NCBI GenBank assembly: GCA_017590115.1
Contig: JAGGNK010010225.1
Location: 9,412,834-9,476,833, forward strand
DNA length: 64,000 nt
Direction of reading: 5' to 3'
Origin: Montifringilla adamsi
Lineage: Eukaryota > Chordata > Aves > Passeriformes > Passeridae
This document shows, one piece after another, positions 35,970-47,900 of the stretch. The position numbers were made by a program, and so were the translations under genes. A model generated the notes under the pieces. That model was given only the letters and a program-made list of their open reading frames with translations, ran no database searches and was not told the DNA's origin. Position 1 is the stretch's first letter; each line of letters starts with the position of its first letter.

Positions 35970-36755
35970 TCAGCAAAACAGTGCAAGGCGGCTTTTTCCA
36001 TCGCCCCGAGGGCCCCGTCTTGCAACACAAGGTGTCTCCGCCAAAACGTCGGCGCTCCGTTCCTCTGCCGCTTCAGCCAAGCCTCCTTCCCCGGCAGCTA
36101 AGCAAGTAGACGAATCGGCAGCGGGCAGGCACAGGCAAGCAGAGCTGGAAAGAAACGCCTCCCCGGGAGCCGCGGGCAGCGGGATACAGTGTCCCACCGC
36201 CCCAATGAGGTGCTCCAGCGCCGGCCCGGCCCCCGTCCCGCCCCGCAATCCGGCCCCATCCGTCACGGGGCGGTGGGCGGGGCCAGCCGCCCGCTGTGGG
36301 GACGCTGCGCACTCCCATTGGCTGTGCCCCGCCGAGCGCCGTCCGTGGTTGGCTGCGGCGGCTGCCGCTCGCGGCGCGCGGGCGGTGTCGGCGGGCGGCG
36401 GCGGGCCGGAGGTCACTCGGCACGGGGGCGCAGCATGGCCGCAGCGGTGGTGCGCAGGGGACCTGCGGGCTGGTGGCGCTGGCACCGGCGGGTGATGGGT
36501 AAGGAGCTACCCCTTCCCTCCGCGCCAGTGGCCCCGCTCTGCCGGCCGGGCGGGGAAAGGCCGGGCCTCTCCCGGGGCGCGCAGCTGCCGCGCTGCCCTT
36601 GGCGGCCGCGGGCCCTCCGAGCCCGGTGCAGCTCCGGAACCGCCTCGCTGTGCGGCATCCCCGGTGACGGGCCCCCCGGGCGGTCACGGCTGGCACGGCG
36701 CGCTACCGCTGCCGCCTTATTCAGGGCTCCACCGCAGCTTCGGAGCGGCTTGGCT
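35970..36755 (+). promoter_or_regulatory. HIBADH: HIBADH CpG-island promoter
   Basis: A CpG-dense block surrounds the HIBADH first exon. It contains a GC box GGGCGGGG at 36275-36282 and an inverted CCAAT box ATTGG at 36317-36321 (NF-Y type), about 115 bases upstream of the start codon. There is no TATA box, as expected for a broadly expressed mitochondrial enzyme. The transcription start is probably at about 36.36-36.42 kb. Long overlapping open frames on both strands are an effect of base composition. Confidence 0.87.
36435..36498 (+). CDS. HIBADH: HIBADH coding exon 1 (mitochondrial presequence)
   Basis: This exon encodes residues 1-21 plus the first base of codon 22. The ATG at 36435 has a strong Kozak context (A at -3, G at +4), and the exon ends ATGG|GTAAGG with the donor at 36499-36500. 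The peptide (MAAAVVRRGPAG then WWRWHRRVM) is Arg-rich, lacks acidic residues and is amphipathic, as a mitochondrial targeting presequence should be. It is not conserved in sequence with human MAASLRLLGAASGLRYWSRR, which is normal for presequences. Identity rests on the in-frame join to exon 2 (G|TG, giving V-CSRTMASKTPVGF against human VCSRSVASKTPVGF) and on the CpG-island setting. HIBADH oxidises 3-hydroxyisobutyrate to methylmalonate semialdehyde with NAD in the mitochondrial matrix during valine breakdown. Confidence 0.9.
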
Positions 36756-37466
36756 TAATAAACGTTTTCACTCATTTGCTTAAAATAGCGTGCCTGGAAA
36801 TCATCAGAGCCCACAAAAGCCTCCTGTGGCAGCAGTGACATGTCTGCGGTACCTCTTACCTAGGTCTGGGCTGCTCGGCTCTGTCGGTCACTGCATCCGA
36901 TTATTTTCTTTAAACCGAAGGTAGATCCAGCGGCACTTCCTCCTGTGTCGGCTCTGCAGGCACTGGTGGTCACCTGTTGTTGGTCCCTGGGCGGTGGAAG
37001 GAGCAAGCACTGCAGATGTCCTGTCGGTGCAAGCAAAGGAAGAATGTATTTGTAGAATTGGACCTATACATGTTCCCCTTCCAGAGTCCTGAAAAATCAC
37101 ACAGCTATTCCTAAGTAATTTAATTGCTGAAGTAAATGGTTAAAAATAAACCTTCGGTAGTCTGTTCAATGTCATTTTGATTGCAGTCTGTTGGTCGTGT
37201 CTGTGGTTAGGCTCCCAACACATAGGTGAAGGTTTTTAACTAGCAAAGTAGAAGAAATAGATTCTTTTAAATGGTATATGGTTCTAAAATCTTGACACTT
37301 AAGGAAGTGTTTCAGGAATTACAAAATTTCTTTTAAGTAGGTAACTTTAAAAACTTTGTAACTCCCCTTTAAACCTCACTTAAACTAATTAATGAAAAAC
37401 GTTTGACAATTTTGATGTTATCTTGCAGTGCTCTTTGCTCCGCTGTCTCTTTTCCACTAATGCTTT

Positions 37467-37500
37467 TTTTTTTCCCTTAATTTTTTTTTTTTTTTTTTTT
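37467..37500. repeat. Poly-T run
   Basis: Two runs of T (separated by CCCTTAA) in HIBADH intron 1. They could be the tail of a retroposed sequence on the minus strand, but no body is recognised. Simple sequence. Confidence 0.85.
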
Positions 37501-39615
37501 GTAACTGTGGTTCTGATGTTGTGATAAGTAATAGCTCAGGTGCAGAAGGCATGTTGGTCTCATGCTAGTAAAGTTAATGTGTTTAGTACCTTTTGTGATA
37601 TCACAATTGAAAGCAATAGCTTTCAAGGATTTATGAACTTTCTGTGCATGGTAACTGTCAGGTATTTCTGTAAGAGCTTTGAAATCCACTGTCATGGTCA
37701 ATTTCCAAATGATCTTGTTTAATGTAGGGCATATGGTGGGGATCCTGTTTCTTGGTGGTGAGCATAGGTATGAAAAGTAAACCAACACTGGTCCTTAAAG
37801 TTGAAAAATACAGTTTGTCTTTATGTGAATACTTGAGCAAAAAACTGTAACTAAGTCTAAGGAGATATTGTGACTCTCCCTAGAAACTTCCATAGAACAG
37901 AATTTCACCCTCAGCTGTTAAGCTCTGACTTAGTAGTGACTGTGCTGAAGGTACTCTTGACTCTGAGAAATGTTTATGGGATGAAGGTCTAAGCATTAAA
38001 CCTTCTTAACTGCTAAGCTCTTTTGCTTAGTTATATGTCCTGGCTTCCCCATCTCTAATGCGTTTACTAAGTTTGCCATTCTTTTCTTTAGTGTGACAGT
38101 TGGGTTTTGAGTAGTGATTTCATCATCTATCCTGAGTGAAATGCCATCCTGGTGAAGGAGTTGTGCCAGCTCTGTGAGCTGTCCAACACCACAGCTCGGT
38201 TAGCAAGCGGACTGTCTTCCTTCTCTTACTGAATGCTCCTTGGTTACTTGGTCAGTTGCTCTTTGCAGCTGGTGCAGACCATGATGGTTTGTTTTTTCTG
38301 TATGTTTATACTAGACATTGTTAAATTGTCTAGGAGGAAAATAAAGAGCTGAGGGCAGATGTTGGAGGAGTTTCTTGGATGTGTATGTGTGTGTATTAGT
38401 CAGCTGGACAGAGACTATGTAGTCTTGTGTTCTGCAGCTGCCAGGCACTGACAAAAGTGCTTCATAGAGATGGTTTATATGACCTTACTTAAAAATATAT
38501 TTTTGATGGATATGGAGAAATCCCTCCTGGGGACTTCTGGAGGAGAGGGAAGAGGAGGTTAATGAATTATGGTGACTGAGAAAAGAAGATTTTCTGGTGA
38601 ATGTCCATTCATCAGCTGAGGGAGCTGTTCATCAAAGAAGACAGTACCATGCTAGAGAACAAAAATGTCCTTACAAGTAGTTTTGTTGGAGTGGAGGAGA
38701 TACGTTCACTTAGTAATTAAATAGTAGTTTTGCTGGTTTAACAGTTTTTTTGTAATGCAGGAGCTCTGCTTGAGCTGTTGAATGACTCTATGCTCTGGTG
38801 CAGCGAAGCTTTGATTACTAAGCAAGGATTATGACAGAAGATCTGCTGCTCAGAAGTCCAGCACAGTACTTAGTTAAAGGAATCAAGTGTACACTTGATA
38901 TTCTTTTTAGATCAAAAGTACTTACTGTATGGTTTTCTCTGTAATGTATTAGCAGACATTTAATGAGGTATAGGTACAGATAAGAAATATTATATATAAG
39001 AAGACTCTGAGTGTTACAAGATAGCATCTCTGGTTTTGATCAGTAGACCTTTACAGAGGCAAGAAAAAGCAAGTGGGATATTTTTTAATGTAAGGCTGGC
39101 CAAATTTACTATATTGTATTCTTCTTAAATTATTGTTTTGGCAGAGTGCTCTTCTGCAAATCATTGCACAACCTTTAAAAGTCAGTGACCATGGGACAAT
39201 TTAAATTGGCAAAACTTCTAGGAGCAGAAGGATTCTACCTATGTGCAGCTGGCCTCTCTAACTTCTCTATTTCTTCATCTAGTTCCCTCCCAGGATCTAG
39301 TTTCAGTAGGGGTTTTATAAATTACATGCCGAAGTCCACAAAACACAGAAGCTTACACTGATCTTTTCTTTCAAAGCAGGAAAGAGAAAAGGGATGATGT
39401 CTTCTGTTATGCTTGTACCAGAATTTCAGATGCTAAGTCAGTGGGAAAATCTTTCATTTAGTGGCTCATATTGAATTGTCATCATGTTTCTCTTTGTCAG
39501 TGACTTCATGTGTATTTTCTCATAAAGCCCCAAGCAAAACCAGCAACTTCAGTAGCTAAGCTTACTCTGAGCATCTTCCCATGATCCTGTTAAATCTCAC
39601 ATATTGGAAAAGAGG

Positions 39616-39675
39616 ATCCAGAGAGATCAAGATCATTAATATTCACCAATCCAGAGAGATCAGGATATTAATATG
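39616..39675. repeat. Imperfect 33-bp tandem duplication
   Basis: ATCCAGAGAGATCAAGATCA at 39616 recurs as ATCCAGAGAGATCAGGATAT at 39649, each followed by TTAATAT. The second copy has a one-base deletion and a few changes. Confidence 0.85.
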
Positions 39676-42229
39676 AACTGCAACCGCTCTGATTAGGAAG
39701 CTCTTATGGGACGGGGCTGTGTGGACTCTCACCCTTGTGGCCTTTGGTGAATATGGTTCAAAATAAATTTTATAAAGCCAAGAATTAATATAGTTGAAAT
39801 TATATTTTGGGAGTTACTTGTTTCTCAGTCTTGTTCTTGGCCAGTTAGAGTGCAAGCACACTGGATTTTTTCCAGATCTGCTGTCTGTGGTTCTACCCTA
39901 CTATTAGTCCCTTTTTGTTTGATTACAAAGAGATGTCCTCAATTCTGCATATTATAGTGTTTGTGCAGTCAAGTATTTGCAGTGAAATCGGGGCAGCACT
40001 GGAGCTAGAATTTGTTCTTGAAACTGTAAGACTTGTTACTTTGGGAGATAGTGTAAAATAAAATGTAAACATCTGAAATGATCTAAACTTGTCATCATTC
40101 AGGTTAAAAAGAAAACTGCTTTCAGTGTCTTTATATAAAGCTTGAAAAGACAAGCTTTAGGTCATTGACAGGCCAGGTATTCTAAAGACTGGATTGCAAT
40201 CTGTGTGTTTCTGAAGTTACTGGTCTCACAGTTGCATTTTGTTCCAGAAGAGGCATCCAAGAGATTCATAAACTCTTGCTGTTTTTTTTTAAAATTAAAT
40301 TGGTTTATAAGGTAAAATTATTGTGAAACTGCACATTAGGTAAAGTTTTTCTATTGTAGGCTGACTTTTCAAAGCAAAAAATCTGTATTTTATCTGTATT
40401 GACCATAAGCCTCAAATTTGGTGAGAGTGTCATAATTGGTTCTCCTCATCAATTGAGTTTTCATAGACATGAGATCTGCAAGCACATATTCCCTGAAGAG
40501 AATAATGAAGAATTTTCTGGGAAAAGCCCAATTTATTTGGAGTTGGTATAGCTGTAGCTGGTTTTGCTCACAATTAGCTTGATTTACAGATTGATCTGTA
40601 TTGCTGGTTCTGTTCCCAGGGAAGGAGAATTAGTTGCACATGGTATCAGTGATTATTTTAAAAGTAGATTCTGTTGCTCCTCTTCTGATGTTCTGCCCTC
40701 TCTTAGAAGTTAAGTGTGGACTGGGCATTTTTCCAGCCATGTGATTGCAGCAGGTTGCTGTGGATTTTATGGTCAAAGTAAAATGGGCTCAATACCACAG
40801 GAACAGTTTCAGCAAATGCTTATACAACTGATGGGATTAGTTAGCATACATGACGTGGGTTTGCAGAATATCAGTCCTTAGATGTTTGACTTACATAGTT
40901 ATTTCAAAACTGACTTTGTGCTACATATCAGATGCTAAAAAGTGACAACATATGTGAGCTGGACATCACATTCTGTGAAATCACCTGTGGAGGTTCATCT
41001 AATGGGAAAAAATGAACGTTCTTGTCTTTTAAAGCATCCTATTTTTGGCAAATCCCCACTGTCTTAAGTAGTCATTTAAAATATGCCATGCATCTAAATG
41101 TGGTCAGTTCAAATTTAATTGAAATAATCTCTGTTAGGTCTGTGAACTAATTTAATCAGTCTTCTAAACCAGTTTTCTTATTTTGGAGTACCTGGAGGTC
41201 TGAAGATTTTTCAAAACTGTTAATCAAATTATTTCATTTTGAAGTGTTCTTATATAATGCTGGGCTGTGAAAAGTTAAACCAAAATAAAGTCAGAAACTG
41301 ACTCAGGATTTGAACTATTTCTCTAACAGTCCCAATTCCCATGGATTTGAATATGTTTTAGCACGTAACAGAAAGTGGTCTCTGATTCATGAACTGAGAC
41401 CAAAAAAAAAAAAAAAAATCAAAAGAGACAGACAAAAGGAGAAATAATAGAATACAGTGACACAAAACTTAATAGTACTGGTCAGCAATTGTCTTGTATC
41501 ACAGCCTAACTTTTGCCATGCCTTTTTGGGGATACTGCAAAATGTGAATTTTTAAGGGACGCCTTATAATAGAAGAATGTGTTCATTTCATGGATATTTA
41601 CCTTGTGAAGAGCTGCCTCAGAGGCGCAATGTGAGTGCATGTTGGTAATAGGCACGTCACTGCAGTCTAATTACCAGCTGAAGTCTTAATATTAAGCTGT
41701 GATGACAGTCATGAAAAGTAATCAAAGCAAAGCAGTCTTATGTAACATTGTAGAGAAAAAGCAGGCAGGTTGCAGAGAAGGAGTGAAAGTAGCATGGACA
41801 AAATGTCCTTCTCAATTCCCAGCGTGAAGATCAAGGCAAAATTATGCCTGTTGAGGCAGGTGACCAGGTTCTGAAGCAGCTGAGATCTCAGATGTGATGG
41901 ATGAATCAGTGAGATTCAAGCAGATCATGGATGGGTCTTTTAGGCTGTTATGAGTGACAGGCATCACTGCTGGTGTCAGCACTGATAGCAGAAAAGGTTT
42001 CAAGAAAATTTTCTAAAGATGCTGAGTTTGAAGTGATGGTTAGATGTCCATGAGATAGTGTGAGAAAAGAAGAGATCAGGATAAAAGTGAGGGATCTACA
42101 AGAATGATCCTAGTATGGTAGTCAGAATTTTTCTTCTGATAAAATTACTTGGAATTTACAGAAACAAAGAAAACTGAGATTTGGAAGCAAGGCTTCCAAA
42201 AGCCTTAAATCTTTAAAGCTACCTTAGGT

Positions 42230-43205
42230 TGCTCATGGTGTTCAAAGGTTGCCAGGAGAATGGAGCTTCCATAGCTTCTCTGCATTGCCTGTTACAGTGC
42301 AGAACATTTTTTCCACATCAGGGATGCTTTTCTTATTTCAAGCCAGAATTTTTCTTTACTGCAGCTTTTGGCCATTGCCCCATGTCCCATTGGAGTGCAC
42401 ATCTGTGAAGAGTTCAGCTTCATTTTCTCTGTAACTCTTCTTTCCTCCCACTCCATAGGTAGTAGAAGACCACAACCTTTGCTTCTCCCAAGCTCAGCAA
42501 AGACAGTTCTCTTAGCCTCTGCTCAGAGGCCATGTTCTCCTGCTCCTCGGTCATATTTATTACTTGATGTTTGCTGGATCATCTGTAGTTTCATCACATC
42601 TTTTGTGTATTTGCTGTATAGAAGAATGACTGGGTTTTTTTACCTTCTGCATCTACTCTTGCTAATGCAGTGTAGAATGTCATTAACCTTTTTCCTGAAG
42701 GATGCACTACTGACTCCTGCTCATCTTCCAGTTGATGGGAATCCATAGGTTCTGCAGAGCTGCCAGCTGTCTAGCCAGTCAGCAGCCTGTAATGACATCC
42801 CCTGACCCAAGTACAGAGCATAAATTTGTCTTTGTTGAACTGCTTCTCGAGTCCTTCTGAATAGCAGCATTGCCCTGCCATTTTTCAGACAGTCTCCCAA
42901 GTTTGGTGTCACACATGATGTTGCTGAGGCTGCTTAGCTTTAATCATCAGTTTTTGATGAAACATTTAAACAGCTTCAGTATTGACCCATGAGGAACATC
43001 ATGTGTAACTAGACTGTTGCTAGTCTTTGAACTACTGATCACTGTTATTTGAGCCCAGCACTCCAGACAGTATTTCTTCCTTCAGGCAGTTTTGCAGTCC
43101 GATCCAGTCCATGCTTTCTTCATTTGGCTGCTGGGATAAGAGAGGAGGCTGTTCTGAAAGCTTTACTGAAGTCAAGGTAAATAAGATCTACTGGTATTAA
43201 GGGCT
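42230..43205 (-). mobile_element. Decayed CR1 LINE with reverse-transcriptase remnant
   Basis: On the minus strand the block at 43185-43156 still reads LIYLDFSKAF, the conserved CR1 reverse-transcriptase motif. Downstream are remnants of the later RT region (including a DTKLGG-like stretch read as TPNLGDCL in one frame) and then the CR1 3' domain (GAGGCTAAGAGAACTGTCTT... GGGCAATGGCCAAAAGCTGC). The copy is interrupted by frameshifts and stops and is clearly dead. It lies antisense in HIBADH intron 1. The ends are approximate, and open frames inside it (42721-42912 minus, 42368-42748 plus) are not genes. Confidence 0.8.
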
Positions 43206-44767
43206 AGAGAAAGAAAGATGCTTAAAACCAGGGCTTGAAGCTCCTCAGGAAGTGGGAAGCTTTGGACTAACTAAAGGAGCAATTTTAGATTAGTGCAAAT
43301 GAAGGACTGGGGAAGACTGACTCCTAGAAACAATGAGAAAAAGACTCTAAGACGATTGTTATGGCTGATGATGCTGGTTTGGGCTCTTTGTTCATTTGTT
43401 CCCTGGTTTTGACATGTAGCACTTCTTAAAAAAGCAATGGGCTCTTTTCCTGACTTATCTCAGTTTTCACTAAGCATTTTCCCAGCGCAGATTTAAATTT
43501 TGCTACTTCTCTAGCTATGTAATTGCTGCAGGCATCTGTGGAAACTGTCTCAGACCAAAGTTCTCTCAACAAACCTGATTTATTAAATGTGGCACTTCCA
43601 AAACAGTGCTGCAGATGAAAGAGCATGACCATTGCTGGCTAAGAAGGAGCTTAAAGTCAGAAAGACTTTAAAATGATTAATCAAGTGTTATTGGCCTAGA
43701 GAGGATTCTTTGCTAAGCATTGCGACCTCTTAGAGTCTCGATCCAGCTTAGGCACATTTTCTGTATGTGCACTTTAGAGCTAGAGTATTTCTGTAGTTAG
43801 CTTTGTTTCTGTCTGCTTAGTTGACACATACTTTAGTGTTTATTCTGCATAACTTTTTCCTTTGTCGTAAAGGAGAAAGTATTTTATGTAATTGGCAAAG
43901 AAATCTAGTAATTGTCAAATTGTGTTGCCTTTGGATTTGGAGTGTTTAGAGTGATGAGATAGTGATTGCAGTAGATGAATGCCTGCAATGCTGCTCCTAT
44001 CCGGAATTTGATGCTCACTAAGTTCTGGGAAAAGGTAACTGACTGAAACTGTAGTGTTTTCCACAGCTTGTAGGTCAGGCTTTATAGTTCTGTCTTGGTA
44101 GTATGATAAATAGAATACAGAGGTTATTCCTGTAAAGACTTAACAATTTTTTTAATACTATATTTTATTCCAATTTTCAGTATTTAAACTGTGGTTGCAT
44201 GGCTTAAAGGATTTGCCATGATTTGCTATGGAGATTTTCACCTTTAGACTTGTATCTGATTGCAGGATCAGAAGAATCTGTGAGGAGCTGCATGAAGTAA
44301 AGTGGCAGCCTCTGTCCATTTATAGAGAGCACGTGCTACATCTCAGGGCTGCAAGCAAAGTTGCAAATAAAGAGTCTGTAAAATATATGTAAAATTGGTC
44401 TTCACATATCCAGTTTAGAATTTAGGCACATAATAAAATACAGACAATCCTGCATATTTTTAGTATACATTTGAGCTCTTATCAGATCTTAGCTTTAAGT
44501 ACTGTATTTTTTTGAAACACCCACATTTTCCTAATTACAATAATTATCTTTGATATGTAGAAAAATCATTGTGGGATGGTATTTGTGTCCCAGTGTGTGC
44601 TATAATTTAAAGTTTAAATTATGTAAAATAGGATCCACATTTACACTGTTTTTAAGGATAAGGCTGTTAAAATAATTAAAAACAGATTATGTGGTTGCTT
44701 TTAGTATGTCATTGTTATACATTAGTCTAAAGTACAAATGTATTGATGTTTATTGTTTTGAAATCAG

Positions 44768-44928
44768 TGTGTTCTAGGACTATGGCTTCCAAAACCCCAG
44801 TTGGATTCATTGGGCTGGGTAACATGGGAAATCCAATGGCAAAAAACCTGGTAAAACATGGATATCCAGTTATTGTGTATGATGTCTTCCCAGAAGCTTG
44901 CAAAGAATTTCAAGACTTGGGTGCTCAG
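44768..44928 (+). CDS. HIBADH: HIBADH coding exon 2 (Rossmann glycine motif)
   Basis: This exon encodes the end of codon 22 through residue 75. It reads CSRTMASKTPVGF, then IGLGNMGNPMAKNLVKHGYP, then VIVYDVFPEACKEFQDLGAQ, nearly the same as human HIBADH. The GLGNMG motif (residues 37-42) is the GxGxxG dinucleotide-binding loop, and YD at 59-60 closes the second strand of the Rossmann fold. The acceptor is TTTTGAAATCAG (AG at 44766-44767), the donor CAG|GTATAG at 44928/44929. The length of 161 nt is two bases plus 53 codons, ending in phase 0. The mature enzyme probably begins near the SKTPVGF segment after presequence cleavage. Confidence 0.97.
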
Positions 44929-47900
44929 GTATAGTAATAAACTTCTTTATTTCAGCAATAACTGTGTGTGTTGAATGGTTCCTGCATGCAATGCAACTAA
45001 ATAATCTGGGTTTTTTCTTGGTTAAGATCACAGTCAGAAATGAAACAGCACAATGAATACAATCTGAATTTGTGAGGTTTCAGTTAGAGCAAAGGTATGA
45101 TTCTATGCCAAGTAATTTTCCTGCTGTTGGCCAGAATTGCTACCTTGTCAGACTCCTCTAGCTGTCTTTTTTTCCTCCACTTTTTATGAGAGTAGTTTGA
45201 TGGCCTGTTCTATCACCTCCTGCTTTCTCCTGCTTCCTTCTCCCCCAGGTCTAGATGGCCAGTGGGCTGCTTTTCATCTGGTTCCTGCTTTGACCTTTCC
45301 AGGTTAAATGACCCTAGTTAAAAATTCCTGCTGGCATAGCTGTAAGGGTTACAGGGACATATGAGCTTTCCTGCTGCTTCAAGGTGTAGTCCTCAGGGGC
45401 ATGGGAAAAAATCTAATTATTTAAGTGCTTATTCTCTTGGAAGGGAGGAAGGATATGCTGAGAGAAGAGGAAGGAATGAAAAGGAAAAAGGAGGGAAGGA
45501 AATTGATTATATTAGGGAGCTTTACCTTCCTGCAATATACCCTGCAAAATCTTGGCCCTTTTCCAGCCAGTCCTATTACTTTTCTTAATCTGTTAATACC
45601 TTCAGAACCCCATTCTCTCAGATGGTTGTGTCATTTCTATGTGTCTGTAACACATTTGAATGGTTTTGACATACTTCAAAGCTGTCACAATTTAGACAGT
45701 TGTGGGCAGATGGATAGGTGCTTAAAACAGAAAAAAAGGAGTGCAGTGCAAAAATAAACCTCTCATGTAACAATGTAGAGGATAGAAGGGAATTTTGCAG
45801 CAGTGGCAAGGAGATTGTAGGTAGGTCTTGATAGAGGAACTGTGTGCCTTGAAAATCTAAACTGTTGAAACTAATTGCAGCTGTTTTAAATAATGAGGTA
45901 ACATCAAGATTCCTAAAAGATAAAATGATACCACACACCTGTTAGTAATTAATTGCAGCTCCCCTTGAATAATTACAGAATCTTGGCCTTAAGTGGGAAA
46001 GCAAGCTTTTCACCTTTCTTCCTAGCTCCTGTTCATATTTTGTTAAAGCAGCCAAGACCCTCAGGCATTAACCAGACGTGTCTTGAGTAAGACTGGGCAA
46101 ATGGAAGAGACTGTTTTGAACTGTTGGTTGTATTTTTAATTCATGTTCTGCAGTGGGATCTCTTTTCTGTGGCTGTCCATGTTGATAGCTTTTTGCCTTT
46201 ATAATAGAATCCTTGGCATTCACTGCAAGACATAACATACAATAATAAAGGTGAACTGTAATGCCTTTAAAAATAAAGTCCAGGGTATGTTTTAAGATCA
46301 TAAAACACTGAGAGAATACATGGCTAGGCTTAAATACAAATAAGACACACTGAAAGAAAATATGTGAACATAACTTCCTCTTCTTGATCTATAGGTGTAA
46401 ATCCTACCCCAACACTTTTTTCAGGAGTTGAAAACTTGTGGGTCCACGGGGCCTTGTAGAAACTGCTGTAGAAGGAACATTGGGCTCTAAGGGCTGCTTT
46501 CTCTTTGGTCTGGCTGTAAGGGTAAAACCGTCAGGAGTGTTACAGGGGTGAAATGACCCCAAGAGACAGTCAACTTAGTCAAATGTCCGTTGTTTAAAGC
46601 AGTGCTGCTACCAAGGTAAATGGCAGATGCGGGATGCTTGACCATAAATCTGCACACTCTGCGACTCCGCTTTCCTTAGCCACTGAAGTAAACAGCTGGG
46701 ATGTGGTGCATGTCAGAAAGTGGCCACCCACCTGCTAAAGGTGAATAGTAAGAGGAAAACTGGCTGAGCATGAGCATATGGAACTGCTTGGTCTGAAATT
46801 CAGAGAACGTTGGAAGGCTCACACAGTGGAGTGACTGTGTGTCACACTTCAGTTTACAGGTCTTTGTATCTAAATCCTATCACAGATTTAGAACATTGAG
46901 AATGTTACTGGAGTCACCTGATGCATAAAGCATCATAAAAATAGAGCTTTCTTTAGTGTACTGTAAGAATGCCATTTCAGGCCAACAATAATTAATTGAC
47001 TCACAGTAAATATAAGTAAAACAAAATAGGGAAGCAGTTTGGAACAAATACAAGCAGATGCGTGTATTGAAGGACAGTACCAACAACTAGCAGTATGCAG
47101 AAAAGTCTCCTATCCAGTTGCATGCTGCAAAAGTTTGCTTGAACTAAACAAGTATCAGAACATGTACAGGCCTTGGTGGGCTGCTACTCTGAGCTAGTAT
47201 AGTCTATGTTGGTAATCAACAATTAGTGTTTGGTCTGTTTTTTAAAGTTATGCACATATTCTTAATGATTTCAAATGCTTAATGTTTTGTAATAGTCTTC
47301 AAATCATTCAGCTTTGTTTCTGAGACAGAAGGTTCCAAATAAAATAAAGGTTTTATAAACTGCTTAATGAACCAGGTAGGTATATTTTTTCAGGCATTAT
47401 TATTCATATTTGTTAACAGTACCAAAAGGCCAAGGGTGTCCATTCCACTTTTAATTCCCACTTTGTTTTGCTGCTTACTTCAAGGTGGCAGAAAGTTTTT
47501 CCTTTGTATGGTTGTAGAAGTACTGTCCCAGTCTGTATACATTTTTAATCTAATTTTCTTCATGTAAAAGGCATCTTACTATTTTGAAAGATGTGGATGG
47601 AATAAATTAATTTCTGTTTAGATGACCACTGTACTGTGTCTTCTTTGTACCTGTTTTCTGCTTAAGAATTATTGAAAACTGTAATCAAAACCCAGCTGTC
47701 TTCTATCTATGTAGCCAAGTAGAAATTTGAGGCTGATGTACTGTTTCAGTTGTGTGCCCAATGTAGTATATTTTTCAGCTTCTGGTTGAAAAATGCAAAT
47801 GGACCACTGAATATTCAGCTGATACCCTGCAAACATGTAAAAATACTGGAGATCATAGTTTAAAATAAGAAGACATATATAGATTCAGGTACCAATTTCA

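Larger units (their letters stand above)
36499..44767 (+). other. HIBADH: HIBADH intron 1
   Basis: This 8.3 kb phase-1 intron has donor G|GTAAGG and acceptor GAAATCAG. It contains the rest of the CpG island, a poly-T run at about 37467-37500, an imperfect 33-bp tandem duplication at 39616-39675, an A-run at about 41402-41418 and an old CR1 copy at about 42230-43205. I see no other exon in it. Confidence 0.88.

Noticed and set aside
35890..36758. Long open frames around the HIBADH first exon (201, 189, 207 and 171 codons)
   Set aside because: Same composition effect in a CpG island. Only the short frame at 36435-36498 splices in frame to HIBADH exon 2.
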